From the NCBI GenBank assembly GCA_007449985.2, contig VIIQ02000075.1:331501-395500 (forward strand): a stretch of 64,000 nt of DNA, in the 5' to 3' direction. Made by a program: the position numbers and the translations under genes. The stretch comes from Desmodesmus armatus. Lineage: Eukaryota > Chlorophyta > Chlorophyceae > Sphaeropleales > Scenedesmaceae. Of the stretch, positions 24,201 to 37,139 are shown one piece after another. Below the pieces are notes generated by a model. That model made no database searches, had not been told where the DNA came from, and saw only the letters and a program-made list of their open reading frames with translations. Numbering within the stretch: position 1 is the first letter of the stretch; every line of letters begins with the position of its first letter.

Positions 24201-26607
24201 GGCTCCACAAACAAACGCGAGCGGCTTGGGTGGAGTTTCCTACCCAGTCTGGGGTTTGGCTAATGCTCGACAACCCTGCCCAAGCCTTGCTTTTTGAAGA
24301 AGTAACACCCCTCTCCTAGGCTAGAAGCAGCAGAGCGCTCACCTCATCCTTCTTGCGTGCCTTGAGTGGTGATGCCCGCACTGCAGGTCCCAGTGGGACA
24401 ATGACCTCCTCATTCACAGTGACCTCGTAGGCATCTGCACAGCTGCGCGGGCTGCCAGGCTCCAACCTACACAACAGAAGTACACACTACGCATGTTGAC
24501 ACGACTCATGTTGAAGTGCCGTGCAGAATGACTCACAGCCTCACAGCTGACCATCTGTTGAGGCCATGTATGTCACCCCAGAGGACGGAGCGTGAATGCA
24601 CATGCAAAAGGGCTGTGTGAGACGTCTCTGAGAAACTCCCCAAGATTGCAAGCAAGCAGGAGAGCAATGTGTGACGATGTGACAAAAGCCAATCTCAGCT
24701 TCCAGCAGGTACCAGTCACTCACTCAGGCACGAGGCTGCTGGGTATGGGAGATGGCAGCTGCTTCTCCAGGTGGATGCGGCCGTACTTGATGAACAGGGA
24801 CAGCTTTGGGGGGTGGTGCTGGTGACCTGGCTGCTCAGGGTTAGGGCCAAACAGGCCGCTGTTGATGAGACCATTGAGGCCTTTGAGTTGGATGTGCAGG
24901 GCCTTGCTGCTCAGGTGGGATGCCAGGGACTCTGAGCTCAGCTGCTCCTCCAGCTCAGTGGTCAACTGCAGGAAAGATTGAGAGGGGGTGGTGGCAGTTG
25001 GGCATCACGGCAGCAGGGCACAACATGGGGGTCAAGCTGACAGCCTGCCGGAGGAGCAATGATGGAGCATGAGCATGTCTTGGCTCTGGAATGGACAGCA
25101 CAGTGCAGCACAGGTTTGCAGTGCTGATGACTATTTGAAGGCCTGGTGTTGCATACTATGCCTAGGCTAGGCTGCCTGTCAACACAAACTGCGCATCCGA
25201 TGGAGGTCCACAGCCGGGCTGCTGCTGACAGCTATTCCACCGCACGGTGCGCTGGAGAAGGCAGGCCCGCTTGTCATGTATTCTCAGACCATGTTGCTGT
25301 CTAGTGTACCGTGCTGTGCTGTGCTGTGCTGGCAGCACATGGGCTCACCTGGCTGTGCTGCTGCTGGTCCAAGTACATCATCTCAAAGCCCAGGCACAGC
25401 TCCCCGTTGACCAGATCTGTCGAGCGCTGCTTGGACAGCACCAGCCAGTAGCTGCTCCTCTGGGCAGCATCTGCCTCAATCTCCAGTGTCTTGCCAAGGG
25501 TCATCATCACCTGCAGGTGGTGGCAGAGGTGGTATGGTGGTGGTGAGGGCAGCAACAGGAGAGGAGAAGCAGTGGTCAGCACAGGGTACAGAGAGGATGC
25601 ACACCAGCTGCTGCAACTGGCTGCTGGTACTGTTTGGGGTGCATGGGCAGGTGTAATCGCGCATGTCGTGCTGTATGGCGGCTGCACTGCATGTGATGCG
25701 CGTCGTGGTGAAATCACCTGTTGCTTTGGCGCGCTGACCCACAAGATATAGCACATCTCATGACGCATGCTCTGATGTGCATGCTTTTCAAAGCTCACTG
25801 CTTACCTGGCCCAGGAACTCCTTGCTGTTGAAGTCTTTGTCAAACAGCTCGATGCGCAGCGGCTCAGCCTCAGACAGACCGTCCACAGGAAACACCAGCC
25901 TGCAGGCGATAAGGGACAGCATGACAACAGACATTAGTTGGGGCTCAGGTCTGCGACAGTGTTATTGGTGCCAAGGGCCCTATCATATCAGCAGAGATAG
26001 CTGAGCTGATGTGGATCCTCGGTAAGCAGGGTGTGTATATACACACTATATGTGGGGGGGGGGACGACGACGACGACGACGACTGCGTAAGAGCAGCAGC
26101 TGCAAGTGTGCTGACTCACTTCTGTTCCCACATGGGGTGGCAGTTCCTGAAGATCACTCGTGTCTTCTTGGACAGTGCTCCCAGGGTGATCTTGACAAAC
26201 CTGCAGCAGTGAATTCAACAAGGTGTCAGTCACACACCCCTTCTGTTCTGTTGCTGCTGGGATCCCAACAGCACCACCCCCCACCACAGTGGGTGGTTAC
26301 AGCGTGTAAGGATGGAGATACCCTGCATAGGAACTCACGGGTCAGAACTGTGTGTGTCGTAGTCTTTGGCCACCAGGTTGCGTGCCTCCAGCACTGAAAT
26401 GGCCAGGTACTTGCTGGGGAGGGGGTCAGCAGCAGCTGGGTCCATAGCTGCTTCCACCTGTGACCTGGGCGACGAGCACTGGCTCCCTCCGCCGGCAATA
26501 GACATGGTGTTGGTAGTTTCATCAGTTCTGCGTGTCTCTCGGGAAGCTATACCATGCAGCTTCAGCTTTGATTTCAGTGGAAACATTTGGCTCGCATGCA
26601 AGACCAA
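21259..26607 (-). CDS. C2- and VASt-domain membrane protein (lipid-transfer type)
   Basis: Eleven exons: 26607-26339, 26200-26120, 25899-25806, 25510-25349, 24965-24724, 24466-24343, 24063-23808, 23533-23022, 22736-22514, 22310-21823, 21630-21259; 2823 nt, 940 residues. ATG 26505 (MSIAGGG) is an alternative start. The N-terminal C2 domain reads YLAISVLEARNLVAKDYDTHSSDPF, then TRVIFRNCHPMW and FDKDFNSKEFLGQ, with Asp residues placed for Ca/phospholipid binding. The middle is Ser/Pro-rich. Exons 10-11 (about 675-845) give a VASt-type domain: IIGPWQAAPAGATYQRVRNVSYTK, then CHVWEEH and GDCFEAHVQICGVYVNSNASKLRVSMEV. One transmembrane segment (about 899-920, VLLRVGLVLALLLLAWAIV) follows. Plant C2-GRAM-VASt proteins and sterol-transfer proteins at ER contact sites are the nearest analogues; I see no clear GRAM domain. 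Confidence 0.88.
26054..26082. repeat. G-run followed by (GAC)n microsatellite
   Basis: A run of about ten G is followed by about seven GAC units, inside an intron of the C2/VASt gene. Confidence 0.85.
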
Positions 26608-26855
26608 GAAGGGTGTTCTCCGTCTCTTCAGTCCTAGTATCTACAAAACAGCTACAAAAAAGCTTGCAGGAGGTCCAGGTGGCAATCATGGACTGCCACC
26701 TGTCAGTTCCCGAGACCTAGGGTCCGAACAATTGGTTTGCAGGCGCGAAAGCAGCTCTGAGCATGCAATAATGCTTTTTTCGATTGACTGATGTTTTTCC
26801 AATCATCTGGTAAACAAGGCAACATCATAAAGTACATTGTAGTGGACGCAGCACA
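26608..26855. promoter_or_regulatory. Short divergent promoter region
   Basis: 248 bp between the start of the C2/VASt gene (minus) and the apparent ATG at 26856 (plus). Both promoters and 5' leaders must fit here. No motif assigned. Confidence 0.45.
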
Positions 26856-28551
26856 ATGGATGCAGACAGCGCACCGGAACATGTGGAGCCCGCAAGTCAG
26901 GATACATAACCATTAGCAGATCCAGTAGAAAGCACCCAGGCTGCTGCAGACGGAGCAATCCAGCAGCCTGCAGACCAGGAGGCAGTCGTCGCTGCTGCAC
27001 CAGCAGAGGGGGCAGCCCAAGCCCTAAGCAGCAAGCCCAGCAGCGCCAGGGCATCAAAAGCAGATGCAGACGCAGCTCAGCAGCTCCAGGCAGCTGCTGC
27101 AGACCCCCTGGCTGAACAGCACCATGAGCAGGAGCAAGAGCAGGCTCCTGATGCAGCACAGGACAAGACAGCAGACGAGGCAGCTGACGCCACCCCTGAG
27201 CCTGCAGATGCAGCTGACATGGCAGAGGTGGAGAACCATGGTCAGCCAGTGCAGGAGACAGCAGCAGAGGAGACCAATGGCCCAGCAGCTGAGGGGCAGC
27301 ACAGGGTGAGCAACAGTGCACCCCAGGCAGAGCCTGAACCAGCAGAGGCACCCGCCAACGGCCCCAAGGAGAGTGAGGGTGGAGCAGCAGAAGCCCCAGC
27401 AGTCTCACCTCCCGCAGCTGTGAAGAAGGCACCAGTGGCTGCAAAGCCTGACGAGGAGGAGGAGCAGCTGCCTGCAAAGGTAAGCACCAGCTGCCTGGTT
27501 CTCTTCATACTTGGGCAGCCTCTCAATCTCACAGTAAGATACAACTTATGCCGGGCAGCAACCCTCACCCAAAAGTGTCCTGGTGAAGGAGTGCTGGCCT
27601 TATTCACACACACAATGCTGTCATGTCTGCATGTTATGTGGCATGCACAGTTTGAGGACAGCTTGTGCGTGCATGCATGTCTGCAGGTTGCATCACCCCG
27701 ACACAAGGAGACCGCAGCTGAGCGCCTCACCACCCCCACGGCCATGCGCATGCTGAAGACACTGGAGCAGACACAGGTAAGATGATGACAGCTGCTGGCA
27801 GGGGGAGGCAAACCCAAGGTCGTTGGCTTGTTTCAGTGGGAGCACTTTGCCTTGGTATTATGGGAGGTTTGAAGCCCACCTACCAGGAACATACATTTGT
27901 TCCTGTCCCTAGACATGTTCTGACAGGCAACAGCAGTGGCAGATTTCACTGACAGGATGCGTTGTGTCTGTTGTCTCGCCCCAGGGTGGCAAGTCTGAGT
28001 GGCACATTGCCACTGGTGTTGCCTTCAAGAGCAAGAGGCTGGGCCCTGACGAGATGTCAGCCATGGTGGACAGGCTGTGCACACCCAAGCACGCAGAGGA
28101 CAACATGCCACCCAAGCTGCATGTAAGGCTGTGCTTGTGTGTGACTTGCTGCTGCAGTGAAGTGCTGCTTCAGTGGCAAAATGATGCTGCACCGCCATAC
28201 ATGCTGTGCTGCCCAGTCTGCCAACTGTTGTGAGGGATAGTGCCCAGAAAAGGAACACGCTGCCAGGATCTGTACTGAGTGTTGTTTGAGCCCCTGCATG
28301 TGTGTCCTGCATGCACCCCTGCTCACAACCCTGCTCTTGCCCGTGCCATGCTGCTGCAGGCTGTGAAGCTGACCTTTGAGGGCAACAAGGAGGTGCTGGT
28401 GCCTGTCAAGGAGTCCACAATCGAGGAGAACATACAGTACATGGCAAGCCTGTATGAGCGCTGCCAGGAGACACGCGCAAAGACCCAGCAGACTCTGCAG
28501 GAGAAGTGGCTGCAGCCACTCATCAAGCCAAAGCAGGCTGCAGCAAAGTAG
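26856..28551 (+). CDS. Acidic Ala/Gln/Glu-rich protein, unrecognised, with in-frame stop near its 5' end
   Basis: Exons: about 26856-27479, 27687-27776, 27985-28122, 28360-28551, frame kept throughout. From ATG 26856 the frame reads MDADSAPEHVEPASQDT, then TAA at 26907-26909, then continues with the same acidic, Ala/Gln-rich composition to MAEVENHGQPVQ (ATG 27219) and on. If translation starts at 27219 the product is about 226 residues. The C-terminal part is better ordered: TAAERLTTPTAMRMLKTLEQTQ, SEWHIATGVAFKSKRLGPDEMSAMVDRLC, VKLTFEGNKEVLVPVKESTIEENIQYM and a basic end. I do not recognise the family. A TGTAA signal sits at 28644-28648. Coding status of exons 2-4 is good; the 5' end is doubtful. 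Confidence 0.7.
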
Positions 28552-29857
28552 GCCACTCAAAAGCAAAGCATCAATTTATGTGAAAAAGCGCTATTTCAAC
28601 CCCAGCAGACCCAATGGCTCATGCTGTTCCAGCATGTGGGAAATGTAAGCACTGATGTGGTGTGTCATTTGACATGGCCAATGCGCAAGCCCTGACCCTG
28701 GCTGCCAAGCGTGTGACCCTTTGAATCCATACTTTGCCTGAGCAGCTGTCAGCTGTTTGTGTGGAACATGGCCAGCTGTACACGAGTGTACTGCCCCAGT
28801 CCCTGTGTCTAGCAGGCACAATTGAAACGCCAAGGGCAACCGCTGCCACAATGGGTGGTATTTGTGACTGTGATGTAATTTTTCGGATACCAAGTGCAGT
28901 TGAAGTTTATGCCACATTGTTACCGTACACTTGAAAAGCACCAGTCAGCACAGGCTCTGGACAGCTTGCTCAACAGCGCAACGCCAGCCAGTTGCACAAC
29001 ACCAATCACAGGGGCTGGTTGCATTTCATCTAGGGAAAAGGCATGGGCACGGCAAACTGTTGCTGTATGTGGACACAACTCTGAAGCAAGCCACAAGCAG
29101 CAAAACAGTGAAATCAACTGGCCATGGCACAACTGGCCATGCTTTGTACCGCACAGGGCACTAACTTGAAGGAGCTCACAAGCAGACCTCTGGCATCTTG
29201 CTGGCACTCAAGCCAACAAACAACATGCTGAGCACCTTTGCACATCACCTACTCTTGATCCTTTGAGACATACCCATACTGCTGCCACGAGGCAGCACCT
29301 TGCCACAATCAGCCCTAACCCAGTACACTGCCTGCTGAGGCGTTATGCAGGCTATAGCCTCAAGCACTAAGTAGGGAGCGCACTGGCACATCCCTTTGCC
29401 TGTGAAATACATCCTGCCTTCAACATGTCTTGGGCGCATCAATATGCATACAAGCTGCCTGCACATCCTTGGGACTCGACACTCAATAGGGAGTACAGGC
29501 CCTAAGTCACACACACATCACAAGTTAATGAATGAATCACAGCTAGTCAGGCCTGCACAGATGGGGTGCCAGGCCACACTCGTTTGTGCCTGACAGGCAA
29601 CTTGACAACATTTGCACAGATAGTCGAGGGACAAGGCTGATGTCGCGCGTGCAGATGGCACAGCAGACATACAGATGCGGCATCACGATACCAAAGTCAT
29701 GCACATTGCCAACGGACGCACACAGGAACTCTGCTTGCAAGTGTGTGCCGCCTGCACCGCTGTTATTCCCAGGCCTACTCTTGCGCATGCTGCCCACTGC
29801 CCAAACTGCTGTGCGCAAACTCGCCATGATGGCCTGTCCCCTGCTTGGCTGGCCCGT
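28552..29857. other. Convergent spacer, no gene seen
   Basis: 1.3 kb between the ends of the 26.9 kb gene and the dynamin gene. Apart from the TGTAA at 28644-28648 I find no coding pattern, RNA gene or repeat of note. Confidence 0.55.
28644..28648 (+). terminator. TGTAA polyadenylation signal, acidic protein gene
   Basis: TGTAA 93 nt past the stop. Confidence 0.55.
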
Positions 29858-32800
29858 CTACACCGCTGCGCGCATGACCTTCATGGCCTGCTCCAGCATG
29901 TCCTTGCGTGCAGTGAGGGAGGCACGGCGTGCTGCCGAGGCCTCGTCCTCAACCAGCATGGAGGCAACAGACTCTGACGACAGGTTCAGCAGAGCAGTCG
30001 CCAGGCGGGACCTGCACAGCACACACACGGCACACACGGCAGCAGTACGCTCTCAGGCAAGGCAAAGTCATTCACAAGATCCTTGACTCTGCTTGTTCGG
30101 GTGACACACGGATTGCAGCAAACAAGCCACAACGACCCTCCGAGATCGGCCAGAACATTCTCTGCCCGAGTGGCAGCATGCTTGCAAAGCAGCCGGCAGG
30201 CACACACGTGTGTCCGTCCAAAGATCCCTTTACCTGAAGCGGGTAGTGAAGGCTGTGACAAGGTGATGCATGATGCTCATGGACACAGTGTCTGACAGCC
30301 GGCGGCACGCCAGGGAGTAGTACGTCAGCGCAGCCGCCATCATCGACAGCAGCTCAGGAGTGCCAGTGGCAGTGGCAGGGATGGGCCCCAGCACGATGCC
30401 CTGGCTGGCTAGTGCAGCATCATACAGCCCCGCATGCATCTGTCCTGATACTGCGACAGGCAGCAGCTTGGGGTTACTGGCACTGCCGTCGCTGCTGCCA
30501 CCTGCAGGCGTGCTGATGCCGGCCCCTGCTGCCTCGCCGATGGGCGAGCCCTGTGGGCTGGTGCCCAGGGAGGGGCCGCTGAAGCTGGTTGCCAGCAGCA
30601 TGCGCAGGCCCTCCAGGTGCTGGCTGCTGGCCCTGCTGAACTCACGGCGGCTGACTGCAAATAGGGTGCCTGACATCTCCATGGCCACCAGGCTCTCCAC
30701 TGCTGCTGTGGTCTCGCTGTTCAGCTCCTCCAGCAGCTCGGTGGCCAGGTCCCTGCGGTGATCCCAACATCAGCACAGATGGTGAGGACCCAATTCCTGC
30801 CGACACAGGAGCCAGATGCTCATGAATATTCTTGCACATGCGTGCACTTATATTTGCTGGTCCGTTTGCCGGCTACAGCTTACATTCCTTCAGCAGCCAC
30901 AGCGCCTTACCTGATGTGCTCAGCAGCTGCCGGGAAGCGTGAGAAGGTGCGCGCCACATGCAGCAGCACCAGCTGCAGGAGCTGCCGGTGTGCTGCCGCA
31001 ACGCAGTCTGCTGCTGCTGCCGCCCAGCCAGTCTGGTGCCTGCTGACCAGCTCCTGCACAGCACTGTATGGGCTGAAGCCTGGCAGCTCAATGGAGTGGT
31101 GGCGCTCAACCAGCTGCCGCACATCCTCCAGGGTGAGGCCGCGCTTGGCTGCAGGGTCAGGCAAGAAACGGCAGTGTTGAGCAGTGATGCAGGAGAGGTC
31201 AGAGATGCAGGGTTGCAGAGCAAGCCACACAGGCAGCAGGGGTACGGCACTGCTCAGCAGATGTGGCACAGAGGTATGCTAGCAGCGCTGCACATCCGCT
31301 CTGCCTTACCTTCTGTCGACTCAGGGGGCAGCAGCACCTGGTGGGGTCCTGCTGCAACCACCAGCGCAGGACCCTGGCTGGCCACAGGGACCCCGCTGCT
31401 GCCGCTGCCACCCGCGATGAACACGCCCAGCCCCGGCTTGGTCCCGTTGGCAACAGAGTTGTTGCCAAAGATGTTGTAGCTGCCCAGCCGCCCGCCTGGA
31501 GGGCTGTTGCCGTTGCCGCCCTCTGAGTTACGGCCCTGAGGCCCTGCTGAGTCTGGCAGCGCCAGTGTCTGCTGGGTGAGGCACACATCATCTGCATGCA
31601 CCAGGTCGTCATCGAGTGCGCAGGACACTGCCAGGAGGCCGCCAGCAGCGCTGCTGTAGCTGCTGGTGCTGCTGTTGATGCCGGCGCGCGGCAGCAGGAA
31701 GCAGGGCCTGCTGGTGACGAGGGACGTCTTGAGGTGCTGGAACAGCATGATGAGGTGCTGGTAGAACTGCTTGCTCTGGCTGCGGGCCAGCACCTCCTCC
31801 TGCAGCCACAACATACGCACACACACGACATGCTTATCACGTTGGCATGACGAGCTATAGTCTGATATGGTGATGGCAGCTGCGCAATCATGTGGGCACG
31901 CATGCACACACCATTCGGTGGCCACACACACGCATGCACAACAGTGGTTCCAGTTGGTAGGCTTACTGCGCCAGCCTTAGCCATGCTATGCGCACGCGTT
32001 CAACATGTTGCTGCAATTTTGTGAGCTTCAGTGATGGGTGCATGTGTTCATGTTCTGGACTGCACAGCATACTTTCATGCACTGGGCAGGGCCAACCCAT
32101 GCTGCGTCGTGTGCATGCAGGCCTCTTTGGCCCTGCCCCTGCAAATTAGTGACCAGCAGTGACCGGGCAGGCTCACATGTATGTTGGCGCTGACATCATC
32201 GATGAGCCGCAGCATCTCAGCATGCCCGTCACCCAGCACAGCCACAGGCGGCAGGCTGGCCAGCTCAGTCCGCAGAGCCACCAGCTGCTCCTGCGCTGCT
32301 GCCATGAGGGTGGGGCGGGCTGTCGCTGCCATCTTGACCAGCTGCTTGCTCATCGCCTCACGCAGCCGCAGAGTGCCTGCAGGCACAGGGATGCAAGGCA
32401 GACGAACCCCATGGTCATGCAAGGAACACAACAATACCAACGTTGCTGTCTTGACGATTTATTTTGCATGTTGATGAAGTACTGAGCACTGTCTTGCTGT
32501 TGTCAAAAGCTGGAGAGGAGGGGTCGGCCCGGTGACTGGTACAGTGGTGCAGTGTGACCCGCAGCACAGAGCTGACAGCATGTGTGTCCTTACCCAGCCG
32601 CAGCCTCTGCTCTGACGTCATCCTGTTCCAGGGTGCTGCTGAGTCAAAGAAGCCATCCTCCTGCTGCCTGGCTGCCACACTGGAGGTGCCCCTTAGCAGC
32701 GCTGCCTGGTTGGGGTTCTTCACAACGTACCACCCCAGCTGCAGCGGGTACCTGCGCACAACAAGGCCGCAGGTGCGGGGCGCTGAGTTTTGCTGAACAT

Positions 32801-35274
32801 AATCAAGGGTTGGGTGTGGTGTACAGACAAGGTAAGCATGAGGCAGGTGTGCCATGCGGCGGTGCTGCACAAGCTGCTGTTAGCTGCTGCACACTTTCAG
32901 CGGCCGCTGCAGTGGCGGCACGGTGCACTGGTATTCTTGGTGCTGACTTGACACTGCAGGTGACCTAGCTAGTATATCACAGCCCACCAACTAGTATCAA
33001 CACCCCTACGCACCTCTTGCCCTGCAGGACCTGCAGCCACTGCCCATGGCAGCCTTCCTCCACCTGATCCGGCTTGGTCAGCACACCTAGCGTGCGCAGG
33101 CCCTTGGGGTCAGCCTCGCGGGCCATGCTCAGCACACCCTGCAGGTACGACACACGTCAACAACACAAAGCGCTCTCAGATATTTCACCAGCACACTGGC
33201 TATATCAGCTTCCTGCAGGCAGCATGGGCTGCAGCATGAGGCAACAGCTGGTGTGGTGTCCCACTGTGTGGGGCTGGAGACGCCTTGCAATGTTTTGAGA
33301 AGCAGCTTTTGTCCCATGTAGTTGCTGGTGCCGACCTCCTGCATCCTGGCATGGCAGGCCATGCATGCATGTCCAGCACAGTGCGCACGGCCCTCACCTG
33401 TGTGTCAATGTCAGCCGTGCAGGTGATGGTGCACACGATCACCACGCCAGGGCGGCGCATGTACCGATCAGCCAGGTCGGTGACGAGAGCCTTGTAGTGC
33501 TCATCCTCTGGGCGCTCAACATTGTGAATGATGCCTGCACAGCAGCAACCGCAGGCACACACATGCATACAGTGATGTCTGCATGTTTGGTCTTGCAGGA
33601 TGTTGCATGCTGCTGGCTTGGCCTGCACGATGCTATGTGCTTCTTTTCCTGCAGTGCCCTCATGGCTGCTGCGCTGAAGCCCGGTCGATAGAGGTGAAGC
33701 ACTGTGCATGCTGCTGTGTCAGCTGCTGTTGTGACAGACTGAAGCCCCTCACCTGGCAGGTCGATGAGGGTGAGGTCCACTGGGGCTCCAGACACCTCCA
33801 CAATCACAATGTCCCTGCTGAACTTCAGCCCAGCCTGCTGCCCTGCCTCTGCAGTCCTCAGGCTCAGCGCAGGATCTGCTGCTGCGGAGGGGCTGCCATG
33901 GCCAAAGCTGCCAACTGTGTGCAGTGCACCGCGCTTGCTGTTGTGGTCTGCGCCAGACCGTGAGCTGCTGAGAATGCATGCCTGGGCTGCAGACACGGCT
34001 GCTGGGAGGTCCTCCGGCCTAGCTATGCCTGCCCTGAAGACGGTCTCGAGGCTGTGCGCATCGCCCACCAGGGCTTCTGCTGGCTGCTCCATCATGGGCG
34101 CTGAGGGCTGCTGCTGCTGCTGTGGTGCCTGGCCCCCTGGGCTGGGTGAGCCGGGTATGGCTGGGTACAGCGTGCTGCCTGCTGCCTTGCTGCCGCCGCT
34201 GCCTGTGCTGCCTGTGTGTGATGGGTGGCGTCCTGACGACATGGGACTGTACATGCTGTTTGCCGCACTGCTGCTGTTCATGCTGTTGAAGGCATTGCCG
34301 TTGATACTGCTGGATTGGTGGAACAGGGCCCTTGCACCCAGGCTGTGCTCGCGGCGCAGCTTGACGGTTGCTTCCCAGAGCAGGCCGTTGCTGGGTGGCT
34401 GCTGGCTGAGGCGCACCTCTGTGGGGCAGCGCGTGCAGGTGTCTGCTGCACGGGGCAGGGGGATGCCACAAATGTTCTGCGCAGCAGCACACCAGGAAGT
34501 GTTTCATGCTGCGCTCCTGTTGTGTGCTGTGCTGTGCTGCTCCTCAGTGCCCCTTTCAGGTCAGCCCAACAGTGTAACAGCTGCTGCACAGCTTGCACTC
34601 ACAGCGTGCACTTGCACGGTGGCTGTGCAGCTGCAGGTTCAAGATTTGATTCCCCAGGACTACGTACCTCAACGACCGAGGACTTGCCAGCACTCTGCTG
34701 ACCGCACACCACGATGGTGGGCAGCTCCAGAGACACATCAGCACCTGCAGGACAGCATCCGCATGCACACTGCTGTCAGCACACATGGTCCACAGCGGCC
34801 ACTCAGCCTGCATTTGCTGCTTCGGCAAACCAGCTGAATGTCACGATGGCAGCTGCCGGCACTTCCAAGCAGTGTCCCTCCCTACTAACCTGTGGCACGA
34901 AGCTCATTCACCATGCGCAGCATCTTGCCAGCAAGGTTGGAGTACTGCAGCTGTGCCTGAGGCAGGGGTCCGTGAAGGTCATGCTTCTTGCCGTTGTCAC
35001 TGGAGGCAAGCCTGCTGACCACTGCCACAGGCATCGCAGGAATCTTGTCTGCCTCCTCTGTGACTACATCAGCAACCATATGAGGAAGCAGCTGCTGCTC
35101 CTTTGCGGCCACCTGATGGCCCAGCGTCAAGGGACCAATCTGTGGGGCTGATGCAGCACCCGTTGTAGTGGAGACTGGAGAGGCACATGCAGATGTTGGC
35201 CTGCTGGAGGTCTGCTGCTGCTGCTGCTTGCTACCAGTGAACGAACCCAGCCCCAGCGCGTGGAACTTGCCCAT
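29858..35274 (-). CDS. Dynamin-related protein (large GTPase)
   Basis: Eleven exons: 35274-34890, 34744-34668, 34476-33753, 33534-33398, 33138-33014, 32751-32594, 32376-32177, 31799-31310, 31148-30911, 30752-30234, 30011-29858; 3207 nt, 1068 residues. Dynamins self-assemble on membranes and cut or remodel them using GTP. All GTPase motifs are present: G1 GQQSAGKSS (about 143), switch Thr in TRCPTEVRL (about 170), G3 DLPG (about 393), G4 TKPD (about 462) and VKNP (about 494). The stalk shows SIELPGFSPY and HVARTFSRFP; the C-terminal exon has the GED-like SRLATALLNLSSESV. No PH domain or membrane anchor seen. It is longer than most because of Ser/Gly/Gln-rich insertions, chiefly about 150 residues between the switch Thr and DLPG. 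Which membrane it serves cannot be told. Confidence 0.95.
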
Positions 35275-37139
35275 GGTGTAACTGAGGTCACATAAACACG
35301 TTTGAAGGCCCTTACGAGTCTTCTTGGACTCTCGTTCCAGTGAGCTCTCGCTTGGAAATGCTGGACAGTCAGAAGGGCTTGCTAACAATAAGCTGGGCCT
35401 GGCGAAGATGACATCGTGCTTAATTAAGTGAACAATCAACGTCGATGGTCCTAACGTCCAGCCACGGTTATGTTATTGTACAGCCGTCCTGCCCCTCCGT
35501 AATACCGGCCACAGCGGTGGGGCAGGGGAAATGCATATGGCACGCCTTTCGATGAACAATCATGCAGATCCATTTGGCCCTTTGCTGGGCACGGCCCCTC
35601 GCTATCTGTGTGTGTGTGTGGGGGGGGTGCACGTTGCTGCGGAGTGCACCCTGCGTAGGTGCCAGCAAAAGTCAAGTAAGTTGGAGTCTCAAGTGTGTGC
35701 TTGTACCGATCTGATCGCCCTCTCACTCCCAAGGAAATTTTCAGGGTCCTCAGGTTGGGAAGCATCTTGTGACTGTCAGTCAGGGTGACGCATTGCCAGC
35801 ACCCCAGACCACCAGTGTAGTGACATGAATTGCATCGTCAGGAAAGACCGCTCAGCTGACCGTGTGCAACCAGGAACCCCTCTCCCATCAAACCATGCCA
35901 AAATGGTGCTGCCACATCGCGCTGTTGTCTGCGCACTCGGCAACCATTTGCAGCGTCATCAGCAACCTCATCACAGGTTGCACAGCTGCTCGTCTAAGTG
36001 CACAAGCGCACTGCAGCCCTACCGGTATCAACCACCTGGACACTGCAGCCCTATGCACAACAAACCACAGAGGGGCTTCCTGGTGACATGCACACAGGAC
36101 GGCGCACACTGTCGCTGGCGGCATGGCTTCCGCCTCCTCTAAGCCAGCACTCCACTTTACTTACTGCTGCTGGCAATTATTACAGTGCAACCCAAAAAGA
36201 ACAACATAGCGCAGTGACACCAAATTTCACACGGTCAATTCAGCAACAGAGATACACCACAGATACACCACAGTGGAGCCAGCTTGCCCAACCCAAACCC
36301 TCCTGCGGCATGCAACCCAGCCCACACAATGTGAGAGAAAAGTCCATTGCTGTGACGGTGGCGACAGCAACATTGCATACCAGCCCATTGCTGTGACGGT
36401 GGCGACAGCAACATTGGCACAAACGTGATGTTTGTCAGGTATCATTACCAGGAACGTCATGGAGGCCAACCTGATCTGCCTAGCATGAACCACCGGGGTA
36501 CATCCATGGTCGCGCAACAGGAGCACGTACACAACAGACCACCCTACATCATTTCTGCCTTGCAGCATACTTGTGCGGCTCACAGTCCATGCAAGCCGCA
36601 GCAATGCCACGAAAGGTGAGCGCGTAAAAGTCAGAGCAGTAACCCAGCAAATGTCCCACTAGCATGTAGTGCAAGTGGCACAAGGGACGTTGACAAGTAC
36701 ATTTGCAACAACACAGCATCCCTGCTCAACCACACCCGGTCAGCGTAGGTGTCAGCATAAGCAGGCGCCCCTTAATCTGTGTTGTGTGCTTCTGAGCGCA
36801 CCATTATTGATGCTGGGCCTGAAAGCGCTTGCTACCACACGGCCCAACCGGCACACCACAAAAACCCTGTGGGCGACCATAGTGCCGCTGCACCCTGCCC
36901 CAAGTCATCCGCAGGACAGGTTTCGGCTCGCTCGGCCTCAACGGCTGTAGCATCGCCACAACTGCTGTAGCAACTTTAGCCCACCACCATCTGCACGAGC
37001 CCCCACGTAACAACTGCATGTACTGGTCTCTCTCCTCTCTCCCCTCAGGGCTCAACCTGAATACCACAGGGCCCTGACGCGCCGCTGGGGATTCCATCAA
37101 CAACAGAACACAACCAGCCGCAAAGACCCCAGTTCAGAG
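35275..37139. other. Gene-free spacer with short duplications
   Basis: 1.9 kb upstream of the dynamin gene and downstream of the 37.1 kb gene. It contains a tandem duplication of about 40 bp at 36343-36418 (unit includes TTGCTGTGACGGTGGCGACA). No gene recognised. Confidence 0.55.
36343..36418. repeat. Tandem duplication of about 40 bp
   Basis: Two near-identical copies containing CATTGCTGTGACGGTGGCGA and ending in CAGCAACATTG lie next to each other in intergenic DNA. Confidence 0.85.

Noticed and set aside
34620..34660. GGTTCAAGATTTGATTCC, resembling a tRNA T-arm
   Set aside because: No matching acceptor, D or anticodon arms around it; it lies in a dynamin intron.
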